DNA of 8,177 nucleotides from Fischerella sp. (GCA_026419705.1 JANZYY010000216.1:1-8177), one strand, 5' to 3'; shown: positions 1 to 7,023, numbered from the stretch's first letter. Notes: generated by a model from the sequence alone, not told the origin. Translations and numbers: made by a program.

Positions 1-771
1 ATGTTGTACTGGGCAAATGCTAACCCAGGCTGGCTAATACTAATGATTTCTCCGATTTTTGCCGCGATTTTTTTTAGCATACCCTGGCCCTTTGCGATCG
101 CTTTGTCCAAAGACATTACTTTCGGACCTTTAGGGTTAGTTTGGTCAGCAATCATGGGAATCGTTGGCTGGCGTACCCTTCCTTGGCGAAAATATAACCT
201 TGGCGCTATCGGTGCGTGGTGTCTGAATATGCTGGGTGGCGAATTCGGTCTGTTTGTTTGGAACCACGTGCTCAAAGATTATCAAAAGGATCGACTCACC
301 TCATTCATCAACCCCAAAGCCGATCCCCTCGGCGCTGCTTATCACCAAATCCAATCTCGCATTGCTATTGGTGCTGGTGAGTGGTGGGGATGGGGTCTTT
401 TCAAAGGTCCAATGACTCAGCTGAATTTCGTTCCCGAACAGCACACGGATTTCATCTTCTCGGCTGTGGGAGAAGAGTTCGGTTTCATTGGCTGCTTGAT
501 ATTGCTCTTTGTCTTCTGCTTAATTTGTCTGCGCCTATTACATGTTGCCCAAACTGCCAAGGATAATTTTGGCTCATTGCTAGCGATTGGTGTTTTGTCG
601 ATGATTGTGTTTCAGATGATTGTCAACATTGGCATGACTGTTGGTTTAGCGCCAGTAGCAGGAATTCCCTTACCTTGGATGAGTTACGGGCGTTCTGCTA
701 TGTTGAAAAACTTTATTGCCTTAGGAATAGTCGAATCTGTAGCTAATTTTCGCCAAAAGCAGAAGTATTAG
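1..771 (+). CDS. rodA: Rod shape-determining protein RodA (SEDS peptidoglycan glycosyltransferase), 5'-truncated by window start
   Basis: This is the C-terminal 256 residues of an integral-membrane SEDS protein, which polymerises lipid II into glycan strands together with a class B penicillin-binding protein during cell elongation. Visible family signatures are a periplasmic segment with DYQKDRLTSFINP (93-105) and DPLGAAYHQIQSRIAIGAG (108-126), the FVPEQHTDFIF block (143-153), whose HTD Asp150 is the likely catalytic acid, and GIPLPWMSYGRSAMLKNFIALG (221-242). Most bacterial SEDS proteins have SYGGSS where this one has SYGRSA. About five or six hydrophobic helices are present. Family members are about 370-430 residues, so roughly 110-170 residues are missing. 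The ATG at base 1 is most likely an internal Met, because the N-terminal helices are absent and the reading frame is open at the edge. FtsW is the alternative, but the DPLGAAYH region favours RodA. Confidence 0.88.
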   Translation: MLYWANANPGWLILMISPIFAAIFFSIPWPFAIALSKDITFGPLGLVWSAIMGIVGWRTLPWRKYNLGAIGAWCLNMLGGEFGLFVWNHVLKDYQKDRLTSFINPKADPLGAAYHQIQSRIAIGAGEWWGWGLFKGPMTQLNFVPEQHTDFIFSAVGEEFGFIGCLILLFVFCLICLRLLHVAQTAKDNFGSLLAIGVLSMIVFQMIVNIGMTVGLAPVAGIPLPWMSYGRSAMLKNFIALGIVESVANFRQKQKY

Positions 772-781
772 TCCTTCGTGT

Positions 782-824
782 GTTATTGGTTCTAACAACC
801 AACTACCAACAACTAACCAATGAC
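782..824. repeat. Inverted repeat in the rodA-ndhS spacer
   Basis: ATTGGTT (785-791) is the exact reverse complement of AACCAAT (815-821). The stem extends outward through a T-G wobble and two more pairs (782-784 with 822-824), leaving a 23-nt loop. The loop is built from CAACCAACTACCAACAACTA-like degenerate heptamers resembling those after other genes in this window. It lies 10 nt past the rodA stop and has no downstream T-run, so it may be a mRNA 3'-end structure or just a dispersed repeat. Confidence 0.5.
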
Positions 825-872
825 CAGTCACAAGTATTAAGCTATTAACAGGAAGCCTAGAGAGTAAAAACC

Positions 873-1070
873 ATGATCCTGCCAGGAGCAACTGTTCGCG
901 TCAAGAATCCAAAAGACATCTATTATCGTTATGAAGGACTCGTGCAACGGGTAAGTGATGGTAAGGTCGCCGTACTGTTTGAAGGTGGTAACTGGGATAA
1001 ATTAGTTACCTTTCGTCTCTCAGAATTAGAACCTGTAGAGACAACAGCCGGACGTAAAAAAACGAAATAA
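873..1070 (+). CDS. ndhS: NAD(P)H-quinone oxidoreductase (NDH-1) subunit S
   Basis: NdhS is a small peripheral subunit of cyanobacterial and chloroplast NDH-1. It sits on the stromal/cytoplasmic arm and helps dock reduced ferredoxin, so the complex supports cyclic electron flow around photosystem I and CO2 uptake. The 65-residue protein is full length for the cyanobacterial family. It has a single SH3-like barrel: MILPGATVRVKNPKD at the N-terminus, then YYRYEGLVQRVSDGKVAVLFEGG (positions 17-39, quoted in two parts: YYRYEGLVQRVSDG and KVAVLFEGG) and NWDKLVTFRLSELEPVE (40-56). The tail GRKKTK is basic, as expected for an electrostatic ferredoxin contact. The ATG lies 7 nt after AGAGAG (860-865), a plausible weak ribosome site. 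No other ndh gene is nearby, which is usual for ndhS. The spacers on both sides carry heptamer repeats, so it is probably transcribed alone. Confidence 0.92.
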   Translation: MILPGATVRVKNPKDIYYRYEGLVQRVSDGKVAVLFEGGNWDKLVTFRLSELEPVETTAGRKKTK

Positions 1071-1072
1071 AT

Positions 1073-1147
1073 TTAGTCCTTTGTCATTTGTCATTTGTCA
1101 TTTGTGAATAGCAATGACTCTTGACGAATGACCAATGACCAATGACT
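1073..1147. repeat. Tandem heptamer repeats forming an imperfect palindrome (STRR-like)
   Basis: Three perfect tandem copies of TTTGTCA (1080-1086, 1087-1093, 1094-1100) follow a degenerate TTAGTCC and are followed by a partial TTTGT. The opposite arm has AATGACT (1113-1119), AATGACC twice (1127-1133, 1134-1140) and AATGACT (1141-1147), roughly the reverse complement of the first arm with one mismatch per heptamer. This resembles the short tandemly repeated repetitive (STRR) heptanucleotides known from heterocystous cyanobacteria. It fills almost the whole ndhS to HAS-barrel spacer and could fold into a long imperfect hairpin at the ndhS mRNA 3' end. Confidence 0.75.
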
Positions 1148-1157
1148 AGTGACAACC

Positions 1158-1814
1158 ATGCGTCTTCCCCTACCACAATTTCACAGAGGCGATCGCCACC
1201 CCAACCACTTTGCAGAGGTGATCGAAACCAGTACTTGCGAGTTTTTAGCCCAGTGTCTGGAGCCGGAAGATTTGAGCTTTCCCCCTATGCCTCCCTTTGG
1301 CAGTTGGGTTTATTCTGTAGATGAAGAATCAGGCAATCAAGTGTATGCCGTAGTATATCATGCCACAACAATGCCCGTTGATTCCATACACAGACCGGTT
1401 GCTCTCGGATTGTCGCTGCAAGAGTTGCGAGAGGAACAACCCCAAATATTCGCTATGCTCAAAACCGAGTTTCGTGCTGCGATCGTAGGCTTTGCAGCAG
1501 GCTCCAATATCGGAGATGATAGTACTCGATTGTATCAGTATTTACCTCCTCGTCCACCACAAATTCATCAACCAGTTTATCGATGCCAAAGCGAAGCGAT
1601 AATTAAATTTACCGAACAGCTAGATTTTCTGCGGACACTGCTTTTTGTCAACGGTGCGCCAGTAGATTCTTTGACCGCAGCAGCCATTCGCGAGGTATAT
1701 CAATTGCGTAAAGCTGATCGAGAATGGCTCGTCCGAGCCGGACGTACCCTGAGCGTGTTGCTCAAAGACGACTACGATCGCCTGCGGTTCATTTTGAGTC
1801 AAATCCACCCATAG
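1158..1814 (+). CDS. HAS-barrel domain-containing protein, conserved in cyanobacteria, function unknown
   Basis: The protein has 218 residues from the chosen ATG. I recognise it as the conserved cyanobacterial protein annotated as HAS-barrel (named after HerA and ATP synthase, whose N-terminal beta-barrels it resembles). The N-terminal half (about 1-105) is beta-rich and holds FAEVIETSTCEFLAQCLEP and FGSWVYSVDEESGNQVYAVV, the likely barrel. The C-terminal half (about 140-218) is helical, with FTEQLDFLRTLLFVNGAP and REWLVRAGRTLSVLLKDDYD. No transmembrane segment, signal peptide or catalytic motif is visible, so it is probably cytoplasmic. A GTG at 1149 is in frame but lies at the edge of the heptamer repeat. 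The ATG at 1158 gives MRLPLPQF, the N-terminus I associate with the family, and was preferred. There is no clear Shine-Dalgarno. A HIP1 octamer (1189-1196) encodes part of RGDR. Biochemical role is unknown to me. Confidence 0.8.
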   Translation: MRLPLPQFHRGDRHPNHFAEVIETSTCEFLAQCLEPEDLSFPPMPPFGSWVYSVDEESGNQVYAVVYHATTMPVDSIHRPVALGLSLQELREEQPQIFAMLKTEFRAAIVGFAAGSNIGDDSTRLYQYLPPRPPQIHQPVYRCQSEAIIKFTEQLDFLRTLLFVNGAPVDSLTAAAIREVYQLRKADREWLVRAGRTLSVLLKDDYDRLRFILSQIHP

Positions 1815-1960
1815 GTAGTTCGTTCCTAGATAATTGCTTAGTTAGTGTAAGTAAAATTTTGATATTCATTGTCCGGGTGGCTTCTGCTGTTATTTTGTGA
1901 AGATTCAAGGATTACCTTAGGAAAATCACAGTCCCACCATCACCCCTGCAAGTCCTACCT

Positions 1961-4096
1961 ATGGAACTGATATCACAAGTTCTTGCTGTTGAAGAAACCG
2001 CCCAAGTTCTCACTAAGGAACCCATTATCCCTTTTGCCATTCTGCTGGTGGTCATTTTAATCGTACCCGTCGTATTTGAGCGTTTACGACTGCCCGGACT
2101 GGTAGGTTTAGTGCTATCGGGAGTAGTACTTGGTCCCCATGGCTGGAATGTATTCCAGACAGAATCCCCTGTTCTCAGCCTGCTTGCAGACATTGGGTTA
2201 ATTTATTTGATGTTTGTAGCAGGTTTAGAAATTGACTTAGAGCAATTCCGCCGCCAAAAAAATCAAGTTTTCGGCTTTGGCTGCTTGAGCTTCAGCATAC
2301 CTCTGGTAGTGGGAACATTGCTCAGTAGGAGTTTTGGCTTTGGCTGGAATGAAGCGATATTAGTTGGTTCTATTTTAGCTTCCCACACACTTTTAGCATA
2401 CCCTCTCATTAATCGTTTGGGAGTCACAAACAACGAAGCAGTCAGCACGACAATCGGGGCTACCGTTTTAACGAACTTGGGTGCACTACTAGTATTTGCT
2501 TTCTGTTTAGCTGCCAACACCGCCAACTTGAGTTTTTGGCAGAGCATTCCTTTATTTAATTCACTAATTATTTACACCATTATCATTCTGCTTGGCTGCA
2601 ATTGGGCAGGCAAAGAATTTTTTCGGCGTTCGGGAAACGACGAGGGAAATCAGTTCTTGTTTGTACTCCTTTCTGTATTTATTGCAGCCGTAAGTGCTCA
2701 ATTGGTAGGGGTAGAAAAAATTGTCGGAGCCTTTTTAGCTGGTTTGGCAGTGAATGAGGCGGTCGGTGAGGGCCCGGTAAAAGAGAAAGTAGTGTTTGTT
2801 GGTAGCTTACTATTCATTCCAATTTTCTTTGTTCATTTAGGCTTGCTCTTTAATTTGCCTGCCCTTTTTAGCAGTATCACCACAATTAAATTAACTTTCT
2901 TGCTTTTAGTAGGTTTAATTGCCAGCAAATTTATCGCTGCTTTGGCAGCGAAGTTACTTTACCGCTACAACTGGCAGGAAATGTTAACTATGTGGTCATT
3001 GTCATTACCTCAGGTGGGTGTGACATTAGCTGCAACTTTAGTCGCGCATCAGAATAAGTTGCTATCGCCAACGGTATTAAATAGCGCGATCGCCCTAATG
3101 TTGCTGACATCAACACTAGGGTCGTTGATGAGCAGTCGGTTTGCTGTTGGTTTGACTTCCGGAATTGGGAAGGAAAAACCGTCAATAACGCCACCATACA
3201 CTGATTCTGGAAAAAGAGACGGTACTCCTTTTACTATTGTTGTACCAGTGTATAATCCCCAAACACAGCAGTATTTGATTGAAATGGCGGCGTTATTGGC
3301 ACGTCAGACAAATGGCAGGATTATACCGTTAGCTGTTGCCACTGCCACAGCTCATATGGATGCACCCCAGTTAGAAGTCTCTGTGGAACGCAGTGAACGT
3401 TTGCTGCTTAAAGCTACAGCCCTGAGTCGAGTATTGGGTGTGGAAGCAGAACCATTACTGCGAATCGATGATGCTTTTGCACAAGGAATTAGCAGATCGG
3501 CACGCGAACAAAAAGCTCATTTAATCTTGATGGGATGGGGTAAACGAACTGGGTTGAGAGCGCGTTTATTCGGTAATGTCATTGATAGCGTTGTGTGGTC
3601 ATCACATTGTCCGGTAGCGGTGACTCGTTTGGTCGAATCACCGAAAAAAATTCAACGGATCTTAGTGCCAGTGGAAAATTTAATGGCACCAACATTGCAA
3701 CCGATGCAATTTGCCCAAATTCTCGCAGAAGCAAATCAAGCACAAGTAACAGTTTTGAATGTATGTGAACGCCGCACTAGTTCCAACAAAATAGCGTGGA
3801 GGCGATCGCAGCTCTCCCTATTAGTATCAAAATTAGCTTTAGCTAACCCACCAGAGATTCAAATTATCGCTCATGAAAATCTTGCCCAAGCCATTTTGCA
3901 GGCGGCGCGATTATACGATTTAGTCGTGCTACCTTTTGTACGTAATCGCACTAGTCCGGGTGGTTTAGCGATTAGTGATGTCACAACTCAGTTAGCTAGA
4001 CAACTGACCTGTTCTATTGTCATGCTTGGGGAACCACAACGCACTCAATCAACGGTTTCACCAGCACTTATTCCCAGTTCTAAAGCAGTTGTGTAA
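1961..4096 (+). CDS. CPA2-type cation:proton antiporter with two C-terminal UspA-like domains
   Basis: This 711-residue inner-membrane protein has a Na+/H+ exchanger domain at about 22-397 (some 11-13 hydrophobic helices) and a cytoplasmic tail with UspA-like folds at about 424-555 and 566-695. Family blocks include RLRLPGLVGLVLSGVVLGPHG (41-61), FVAGLEIDLEQFRR (85-98), VEKIVGAFLAGLAVNEAVG (251-269) and FIPIFFVHLGLLFNL (285-299). The family exchanges Na+ or K+ for protons, contributing to pH and salt homeostasis. In helix 5 the usual ion-binding acidic residue appears to be Asn: GATVLTNLGALLVFA (166-180), Asn172, where relatives have xD or DD. Transport activity or specificity may therefore differ. 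The first Usp domain keeps a modified nucleotide loop (MGWGKRTGLRARLFGN, about 525-540). The second lacks it. The ATG has no strong ribosome site. The neighbours do not indicate a function. Exact Nha/Kef subgroup is uncertain. Confidence 0.88.
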   Translation: MELISQVLAVEETAQVLTKEPIIPFAILLVVILIVPVVFERLRLPGLVGLVLSGVVLGPHGWNVFQTESPVLSLLADIGLIYLMFVAGLEIDLEQFRRQKNQVFGFGCLSFSIPLVVGTLLSRSFGFGWNEAILVGSILASHTLLAYPLINRLGVTNNEAVSTTIGATVLTNLGALLVFAFCLAANTANLSFWQSIPLFNSLIIYTIIILLGCNWAGKEFFRRSGNDEGNQFLFVLLSVFIAAVSAQLVGVEKIVGAFLAGLAVNEAVGEGPVKEKVVFVGSLLFIPIFFVHLGLLFNLPALFSSITTIKLTFLLLVGLIASKFIAALAAKLLYRYNWQEMLTMWSLSLPQVGVTLAATLVAHQNKLLSPTVLNSAIALMLLTSTLGSLMSSRFAVGLTSGIGKEKPSITPPYTDSGKRDGTPFTIVVPVYNPQTQQYLIEMAALLARQTNGRIIPLAVATATAHMDAPQLEVSVERSERLLLKATALSRVLGVEAEPLLRIDDAFAQGISRSAREQKAHLILMGWGKRTGLRARLFGNVIDSVVWSSHCPVAVTRLVESPKKIQRILVPVENLMAPTLQPMQFAQILAEANQAQVTVLNVCERRTSSNKIAWRRSQLSLLVSKLALANPPEIQIIAHENLAQAILQAARLYDLVVLPFVRNRTSPGGLAISDVTTQLARQLTCSIVMLGEPQRTQSTVSPALIPSSKAVV

Positions 4097-4150
4097 TTTG
4101 TTGTTCGTTGATTTTTGGTTTTTGTTCGGTGCTTGGTTCCAAACAACAAA
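4097..4150. repeat. Inverted repeat just after the antiporter stop codon
   Basis: TTTGTTGTT (4097-4105) is the exact reverse complement of AACAACAAA (4142-4150), with 36 nt of G/T-rich sequence between. It starts on the first base after the stop codon, as the repeat at 5357-5426 does after its gene. The right arm continues into CAACA. There is no clean T-run afterwards, so a canonical Rho-independent terminator is not supported. An mRNA 3'-end structure or a repeat-family member is more likely. Confidence 0.55.
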
Positions 4151-4302
4151 CAACATTTCCGACTTTAAAAAACTTTATATTTTTGAAGATTTTATGAAAT
4201 CTTAGGGAAAAGCTCAGTATTTCCAGAAGATGTTTGATAATTTTGCTTAAAGAATTGTTCAGCAATTGAATCAAAACATCAAGACTCACATACAAAGGAA
4301 AT

Positions 4303-4331
4303 TTGACTAACAATACTTCTTTGGATACTCT
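4303..4331 (+). promoter_or_regulatory. Candidate sigma-70-type promoter for the UDP-xylose genes
   Basis: TTGACT (4303-4308; five of six matches to the -35 consensus) is followed after exactly 17 nt by TACTCT (4326-4331; only three of six to the -10 consensus). An overlapping alternative -10, GATACT (4324-4329), matches better but has a short 15-nt spacer. Transcription would start around 4338, about 80 nt before the ATG and inside the left arm of the inverted repeat at 4332-4380. This is a pattern match only. Confidence 0.3.
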
Positions 4332-4380
4332 TACTTGTGCTGTATTTTCTTTGTTTGAGTGGGTACTCTAAGCACAAGTA
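4332..4380. repeat. Perfect 10-bp inverted repeat in the 5' leader of the decarboxylase gene
   Basis: TACTTGTGCT (4332-4341) and AGCACAAGTA (4371-4380) are exact reverse complements separated by 29 nt. The left arm abuts the candidate -10 element and the right arm ends 40 nt before the ATG at 4421. TACTCT also occurs just before each arm (4326-4331 and 4364-4369). It could be a dimeric repressor/activator site spanning the transcription start or a hairpin in the mRNA leader. No specific regulator can be named. Confidence 0.5.
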
Positions 4381-4420
4381 CAGCAGCAGCTGTTGAATAT
4401 CTTTATCTACTTGGAAAACT

Positions 4421-5356
4421 ATGAGAATTTTGGTAACGGGCGGTGCTGGGTTTATTGGTTCCCATCTAATCGACCGACTAATAGCTGATGGACACGAAGT
4501 CATTTGTTTGGATAATTTTTACACAGGTCACAAACGGAACATCCTCAAATGGATGAATCACCCTTATTTTGAACTTATCCGTCATGACATCACTGAACCA
4601 ATTCGGTTAGAGGTCGATCAAATTTATCATTTAGCTTGTCCTGCTTCCCCGGTACATTATCAGTACAACCCTGTTAAAACTGTTAAAACCAACGTGATGG
4701 GGACGTTGAATATGTTGGGGTTAGCTAAGCGCGTGAAAGCACGCTTTCTATTAGCCTCCACAAGTGAAGTTTACGGCGATCCAGAAGTTCATCCCCAAAC
4801 CGAAGAATACAGAGGTAATGTCAATCCCATCGGGCTTCGTTCATGCTACGACGAAGGCAAACGCATTGCTGAAACACTAGCATTTGATTATTACAGACAA
4901 AATAAAGTCGATGTGAGAGTGGCTCGCATCTTTAACACCTATGGACCTCGGATGTTAGAAAACGACGGTCGAGTAGTGAGCAATTTTGTAGTTCAAGCGT
5001 TGCAGGGTATTCCTCTGACAGTGTACGGTGATGGTTCGCAAACACGTAGTTTTTGTTACGTTTCAGACTTGGTAGAAGGACTGATGCGATTAATGAATAA
5101 TGACTACACCGGACCGGTAAATCTAGGAAATCCCGATGAATACACAATTTTAGAATTAGCTCAGGCAGTTCAAAATCTCATCAACCCAGATGTCAAGATT
5201 AAGTTTGAGCCACTTCCTGCTGACGATCCGCGCCGCCGTCGCCCTGATATTACTAGGGCAAAAACTTGGTTAAATTGGGAACCTACCGTTCCTCTGCAAG
5301 AAGGATTAAAACTGACTGTAGAAGATTTCCGCAATCGTATAAAAAGTAGTCAATAG
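4421..5356 (+). CDS. UDP-glucuronate decarboxylase (UDP-xylose synthase), extended SDR family
   Basis: The enzyme oxidises UDP-glucuronate at C4 using bound NAD+, decarboxylates it and reduces the intermediate back to give UDP-xylose in the cytoplasm. It spans 311 residues, the usual bacterial length without extra domains. The N-terminal Rossmann motif is TGGAGFIG (6-13), with Asp31 at the end of strand 2 favouring NAD(H) over NADP(H). The catalytic set is visible as STSEVYGDP (113-121, Thr114 and Glu116) and the YxxxK pair Tyr143/Lys147 within RSCYDEGKR (140-148). That RSCYDEGKR block separates this family from plain UDP-glucose epimerases and dTDP-glucose dehydratases. ARIFNTYGPRM (168-178), YGDGSQTRSFCYV (202-214) and a basic RRRRPDI (271-277) are also typical. 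The ribosome site is weak (GGA at 4413-4415). The UDP-glucose dehydrogenase that makes its substrate follows 127 nt downstream. Exact product in this organism is inferred from sequence. Confidence 0.9.
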   Translation: MRILVTGGAGFIGSHLIDRLIADGHEVICLDNFYTGHKRNILKWMNHPYFELIRHDITEPIRLEVDQIYHLACPASPVHYQYNPVKTVKTNVMGTLNMLGLAKRVKARFLLASTSEVYGDPEVHPQTEEYRGNVNPIGLRSCYDEGKRIAETLAFDYYRQNKVDVRVARIFNTYGPRMLENDGRVVSNFVVQALQGIPLTVYGDGSQTRSFCYVSDLVEGLMRLMNNDYTGPVNLGNPDEYTILELAQAVQNLINPDVKIKFEPLPADDPRRRRPDITRAKTWLNWEPTVPLQEGLKLTVEDFRNRIKSSQ

Positions 5357-5426
5357 TGATTAGTTGTTAGTTGGTAGTTGGGCGTTGATTGGAACAAACA
5401 ACAATCAACAAATGACTAATGACACA
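5357..5426. repeat. Imperfect palindrome of degenerate heptamers between the UDP-sugar genes
   Basis: Starting directly after the stop codon, TGATTAGTTGTTAGTTGGTA and following G/T-rich sequence form the left arm. CAAACAACAATCAACAAATG followed by ACTAATGA (to about 5422) is roughly its reverse complement, with ATTAGT/ACTAAT as a perfect outer core. It is built from the same GTTRGTTG-type units as the repeats at 782-824, 4097-4150 and 7804-7826. It could attenuate or separate transcription of the two genes, or simply be a dispersed repeat. Confidence 0.5.
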
Positions 5427-5483
5427 GTTTCTAAGAGCTGATTCTAGAAAATTAGCCCCAAAAAAGCGAGGAATTAAAATAAG

Positions 5484-6875
5484 ATGCGTGTTTGCGTTAT
5501 TGGTACTGGTTACGTTGGTTTAGTTACAGGTGCTTGCTTGGCTCATATCGGGCATGATGTTATTTGTGTAGATAATAACGAAGAAAAGGTCAAGTTGATG
5601 AAGTCTGGGCAGTCGCCTATTTTCGAGCCGGGACTTTCGGAAATCATGCAGGCTGCCATTGCTAATGGTAAAATCCAGTTCACAACCGAACTCAGTACTG
5701 GAGTCGCTCATGGAGAGATTCTGTTTATTGCCGTAGGAACGCCGCCTCTACCTACTGGTGAAAGCGATACCCGCTACGTTGAAGCTGTTGCTCGTGGTAT
5801 TGGTGCCCACTTAAATGGTGGCTATAAGGTGATTGTCAATAAATCTACCGTTCCCATTGGTTCTGGTGACTGGGTACGAATGATTGTTCTAGATGGCATT
5901 GCCGAACGCCAAAAAACACTAGTACCCGTCGGTGCAGGACGCGATCGAGAACAATTGCCTGAGATGACAGTGGAGTTTGATGTAGTTAGCAATCCCGAAT
6001 TTTTGCGAGAAGGTTCGGCAGTTTACGATACTTTTAATCCCGATCGCATTGTTTTAGGCGGCAATAGCTCAAAAGCGATCGCCATGATGCAAGAACTGTA
6101 TGCCCCAATCGTAGAGCGCAAATACGCTGAAGACCAGTCTTTGCCACCAGTGCCAGTACTGGTAACGGATCTCAGTTCGGCAGAAATGATTAAATACGCT
6201 GCTAACGCTTTTTTAGCAACCAAGATCAGTTTTATTAACGAAGTGGCTAACATTTGCGATCGTGTTGGTGCTGACGTCACCCAAGTAGCAAAAGGCATTG
6301 GTCTCGACTCCCGCATCGGTAATAAATTCTTAAACGCTGGTATTGGTTGGGGTGGTTCCTGCTTCCCTAAAGATGTAGCCGCACTGATTCACACCGCTGA
6401 TGACTACGGCTACGAAGCACAGTTACTCAAAGCCGCTGTTAGTGTCAACCAACGCCAGCGCCTCATTGCTGTGGAAAAACTTCAGCAAGCACTGAAAATA
6501 CTCAAAGGTAAAACTGTTGGACTACTCGGTCTCACTTTCAAACCTGATACCGATGACATGCGCGACGCCCCCGCACTCAACCTGATTGAGCAGTTGAATC
6601 GACTAGGAGCCAAAGTTAAGGCATATGACCCAATTGTTTCCCAATCTGGTTTGCGTGATGGTCTTTCTGGTGTTCTGGTAGAAACAGATCCAGAAAGACT
6701 TGCTGATGGTTGCGATGCTTTGGTATTAGTGACTGAATGGCAGCAGTTTAACCATCTCGACTATGCTAAGATGGCAAAATTGATGAACCACCCGGTCATG
6801 ATTGACGGTCGTAACTTCCTCGACCCCGAAACAATGTTGAGAGCTGGCTTTCAATATATTGGTGTAGGTCGCTAA
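5484..6875 (+). CDS. ugd: UDP-glucose 6-dehydrogenase
   Basis: This cytoplasmic enzyme oxidises UDP-glucose twice with two NAD+ to UDP-glucuronate, the substrate of the decarboxylase encoded just upstream. At 463 residues it is full length and has the three expected regions. The NAD-binding Rossmann domain carries GTGYVGLVTGACLA (7-20) and Asp30. The central dimerisation helix region holds EMIKYAANAFLATKISFINE (234-253, including Lys237 and Asn241). The C-terminal UDP-binding domain has LGLTFKPDTDDMRDAP (348-363). The catalytic thiol is Cys293 in GWGGSCFPKD (288-297), with Asp297 nearby. NPEFLREGSA (170-179) is the substrate-contact loop. About 155 residues in, a slightly longer loop (AERQKTLVPVGAGRDREQLP) precedes it. 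The ribosome site GAGGA (5468-5472) is 11 nt before the ATG. The gene ends in tandem stops TAA TAG. A HIP1 octamer lies at 6075-6082. Confidence in function is high. Confidence 0.95.
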   Translation: MRVCVIGTGYVGLVTGACLAHIGHDVICVDNNEEKVKLMKSGQSPIFEPGLSEIMQAAIANGKIQFTTELSTGVAHGEILFIAVGTPPLPTGESDTRYVEAVARGIGAHLNGGYKVIVNKSTVPIGSGDWVRMIVLDGIAERQKTLVPVGAGRDREQLPEMTVEFDVVSNPEFLREGSAVYDTFNPDRIVLGGNSSKAIAMMQELYAPIVERKYAEDQSLPPVPVLVTDLSSAEMIKYAANAFLATKISFINEVANICDRVGADVTQVAKGIGLDSRIGNKFLNAGIGWGGSCFPKDVAALIHTADDYGYEAQLLKAAVSVNQRQRLIAVEKLQQALKILKGKTVGLLGLTFKPDTDDMRDAPALNLIEQLNRLGAKVKAYDPIVSQSGLRDGLSGVLVETDPERLADGCDALVLVTEWQQFNHLDYAKMAKLMNHPVMIDGRNFLDPETMLRAGFQYIGVGR

Positions 6876-6952
6876 TAGAGTTGTAACGAGCTGCTGGAGC
6901 ACCTATTCGATTCTCTTCAAATGAAAAGAAGAACAAGGAGGACTAAGGTCTC

Positions 6953-7023
6953 AAACTGGGGGTAATCGGGCAAAGGAAAAATCAGTGCTTCAACTCCCAA
7001 TTTCCAATTCCCCCCTCCAGTTT
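6953..7023 (+). other. Candidate structured RNA element (10-bp stem)
   Basis: AAACTGGGGG (6953-6962) can pair over all ten positions with CCTCCAGTTT (7014-7023), using one G-U wobble, and encloses 51 nt. Inside, GGAAA (6975-6979) can pair with TTTCC (7001-7005). The inner right arm includes CCCAATTTCCAATTCCCC, similar to AATTGGG-type repeats common in filamentous cyanobacteria, so the element may be a repeat rather than a functional RNA. Confidence 0.3.

Larger units (their letters stand above)
4097..4420. other. 324-nt intergenic spacer upstream of the UDP-sugar genes
   Basis: Apart from the inverted repeat at its start, this AT-rich spacer holds three things. AAGATTT-TATG-AAATCTT (4186-4203) is a perfect 7-bp stem with a 4-nt loop and no T-run. 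A promoter-like pair sits at 4303-4331. A perfect 10-bp inverted repeat spans 4332-4380. A 22-codon TTG-initiated frame at 4303-4371 exists but its AAGGA is only 3 nt from the TTG and it is not called as a gene. The spacer probably contains the promoter and leader of the downstream pair. Confidence 0.5.

Noticed and set aside
1..3. ATG at the first base as the true start of the first gene
   Set aside because: The protein lacks the N-terminal helices of RodA/FtsW and the frame is open at the window edge, so this is most likely an internal Met.
1073..1147. CRISPR-like array
   Set aside because: The units are contiguous 7-mers without unique spacers, and no cas genes are present.
1149..1157. 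GTG at 1149 as start of the HAS-barrel gene
   Set aside because: It lies at the edge of the heptamer repeat and adds only three residues. The ATG at 1158 gives the expected N-terminus.
1912..2547. Minus-strand frames of 93 and 94 residues over the antiporter gene
   Set aside because: They are shadows of the clearly coding plus-strand antiporter and have no family features.
4186..4203. Perfect 7-bp AT-rich stem as a terminator
   Set aside because: It is AT-rich and lacks a T-run on either strand after the stem.
4303..4371. 22-codon TTG frame upstream of the decarboxylase gene
   Set aside because: The AAGGA is only 3 nt from the TTG, the frame length is expected by chance, and it overlaps the promoter-like element.
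6935..6941. AAGGAGG as the ribosome site of a small gene
   Set aside because: No ATG, GTG or TTG occurs at a workable distance downstream.
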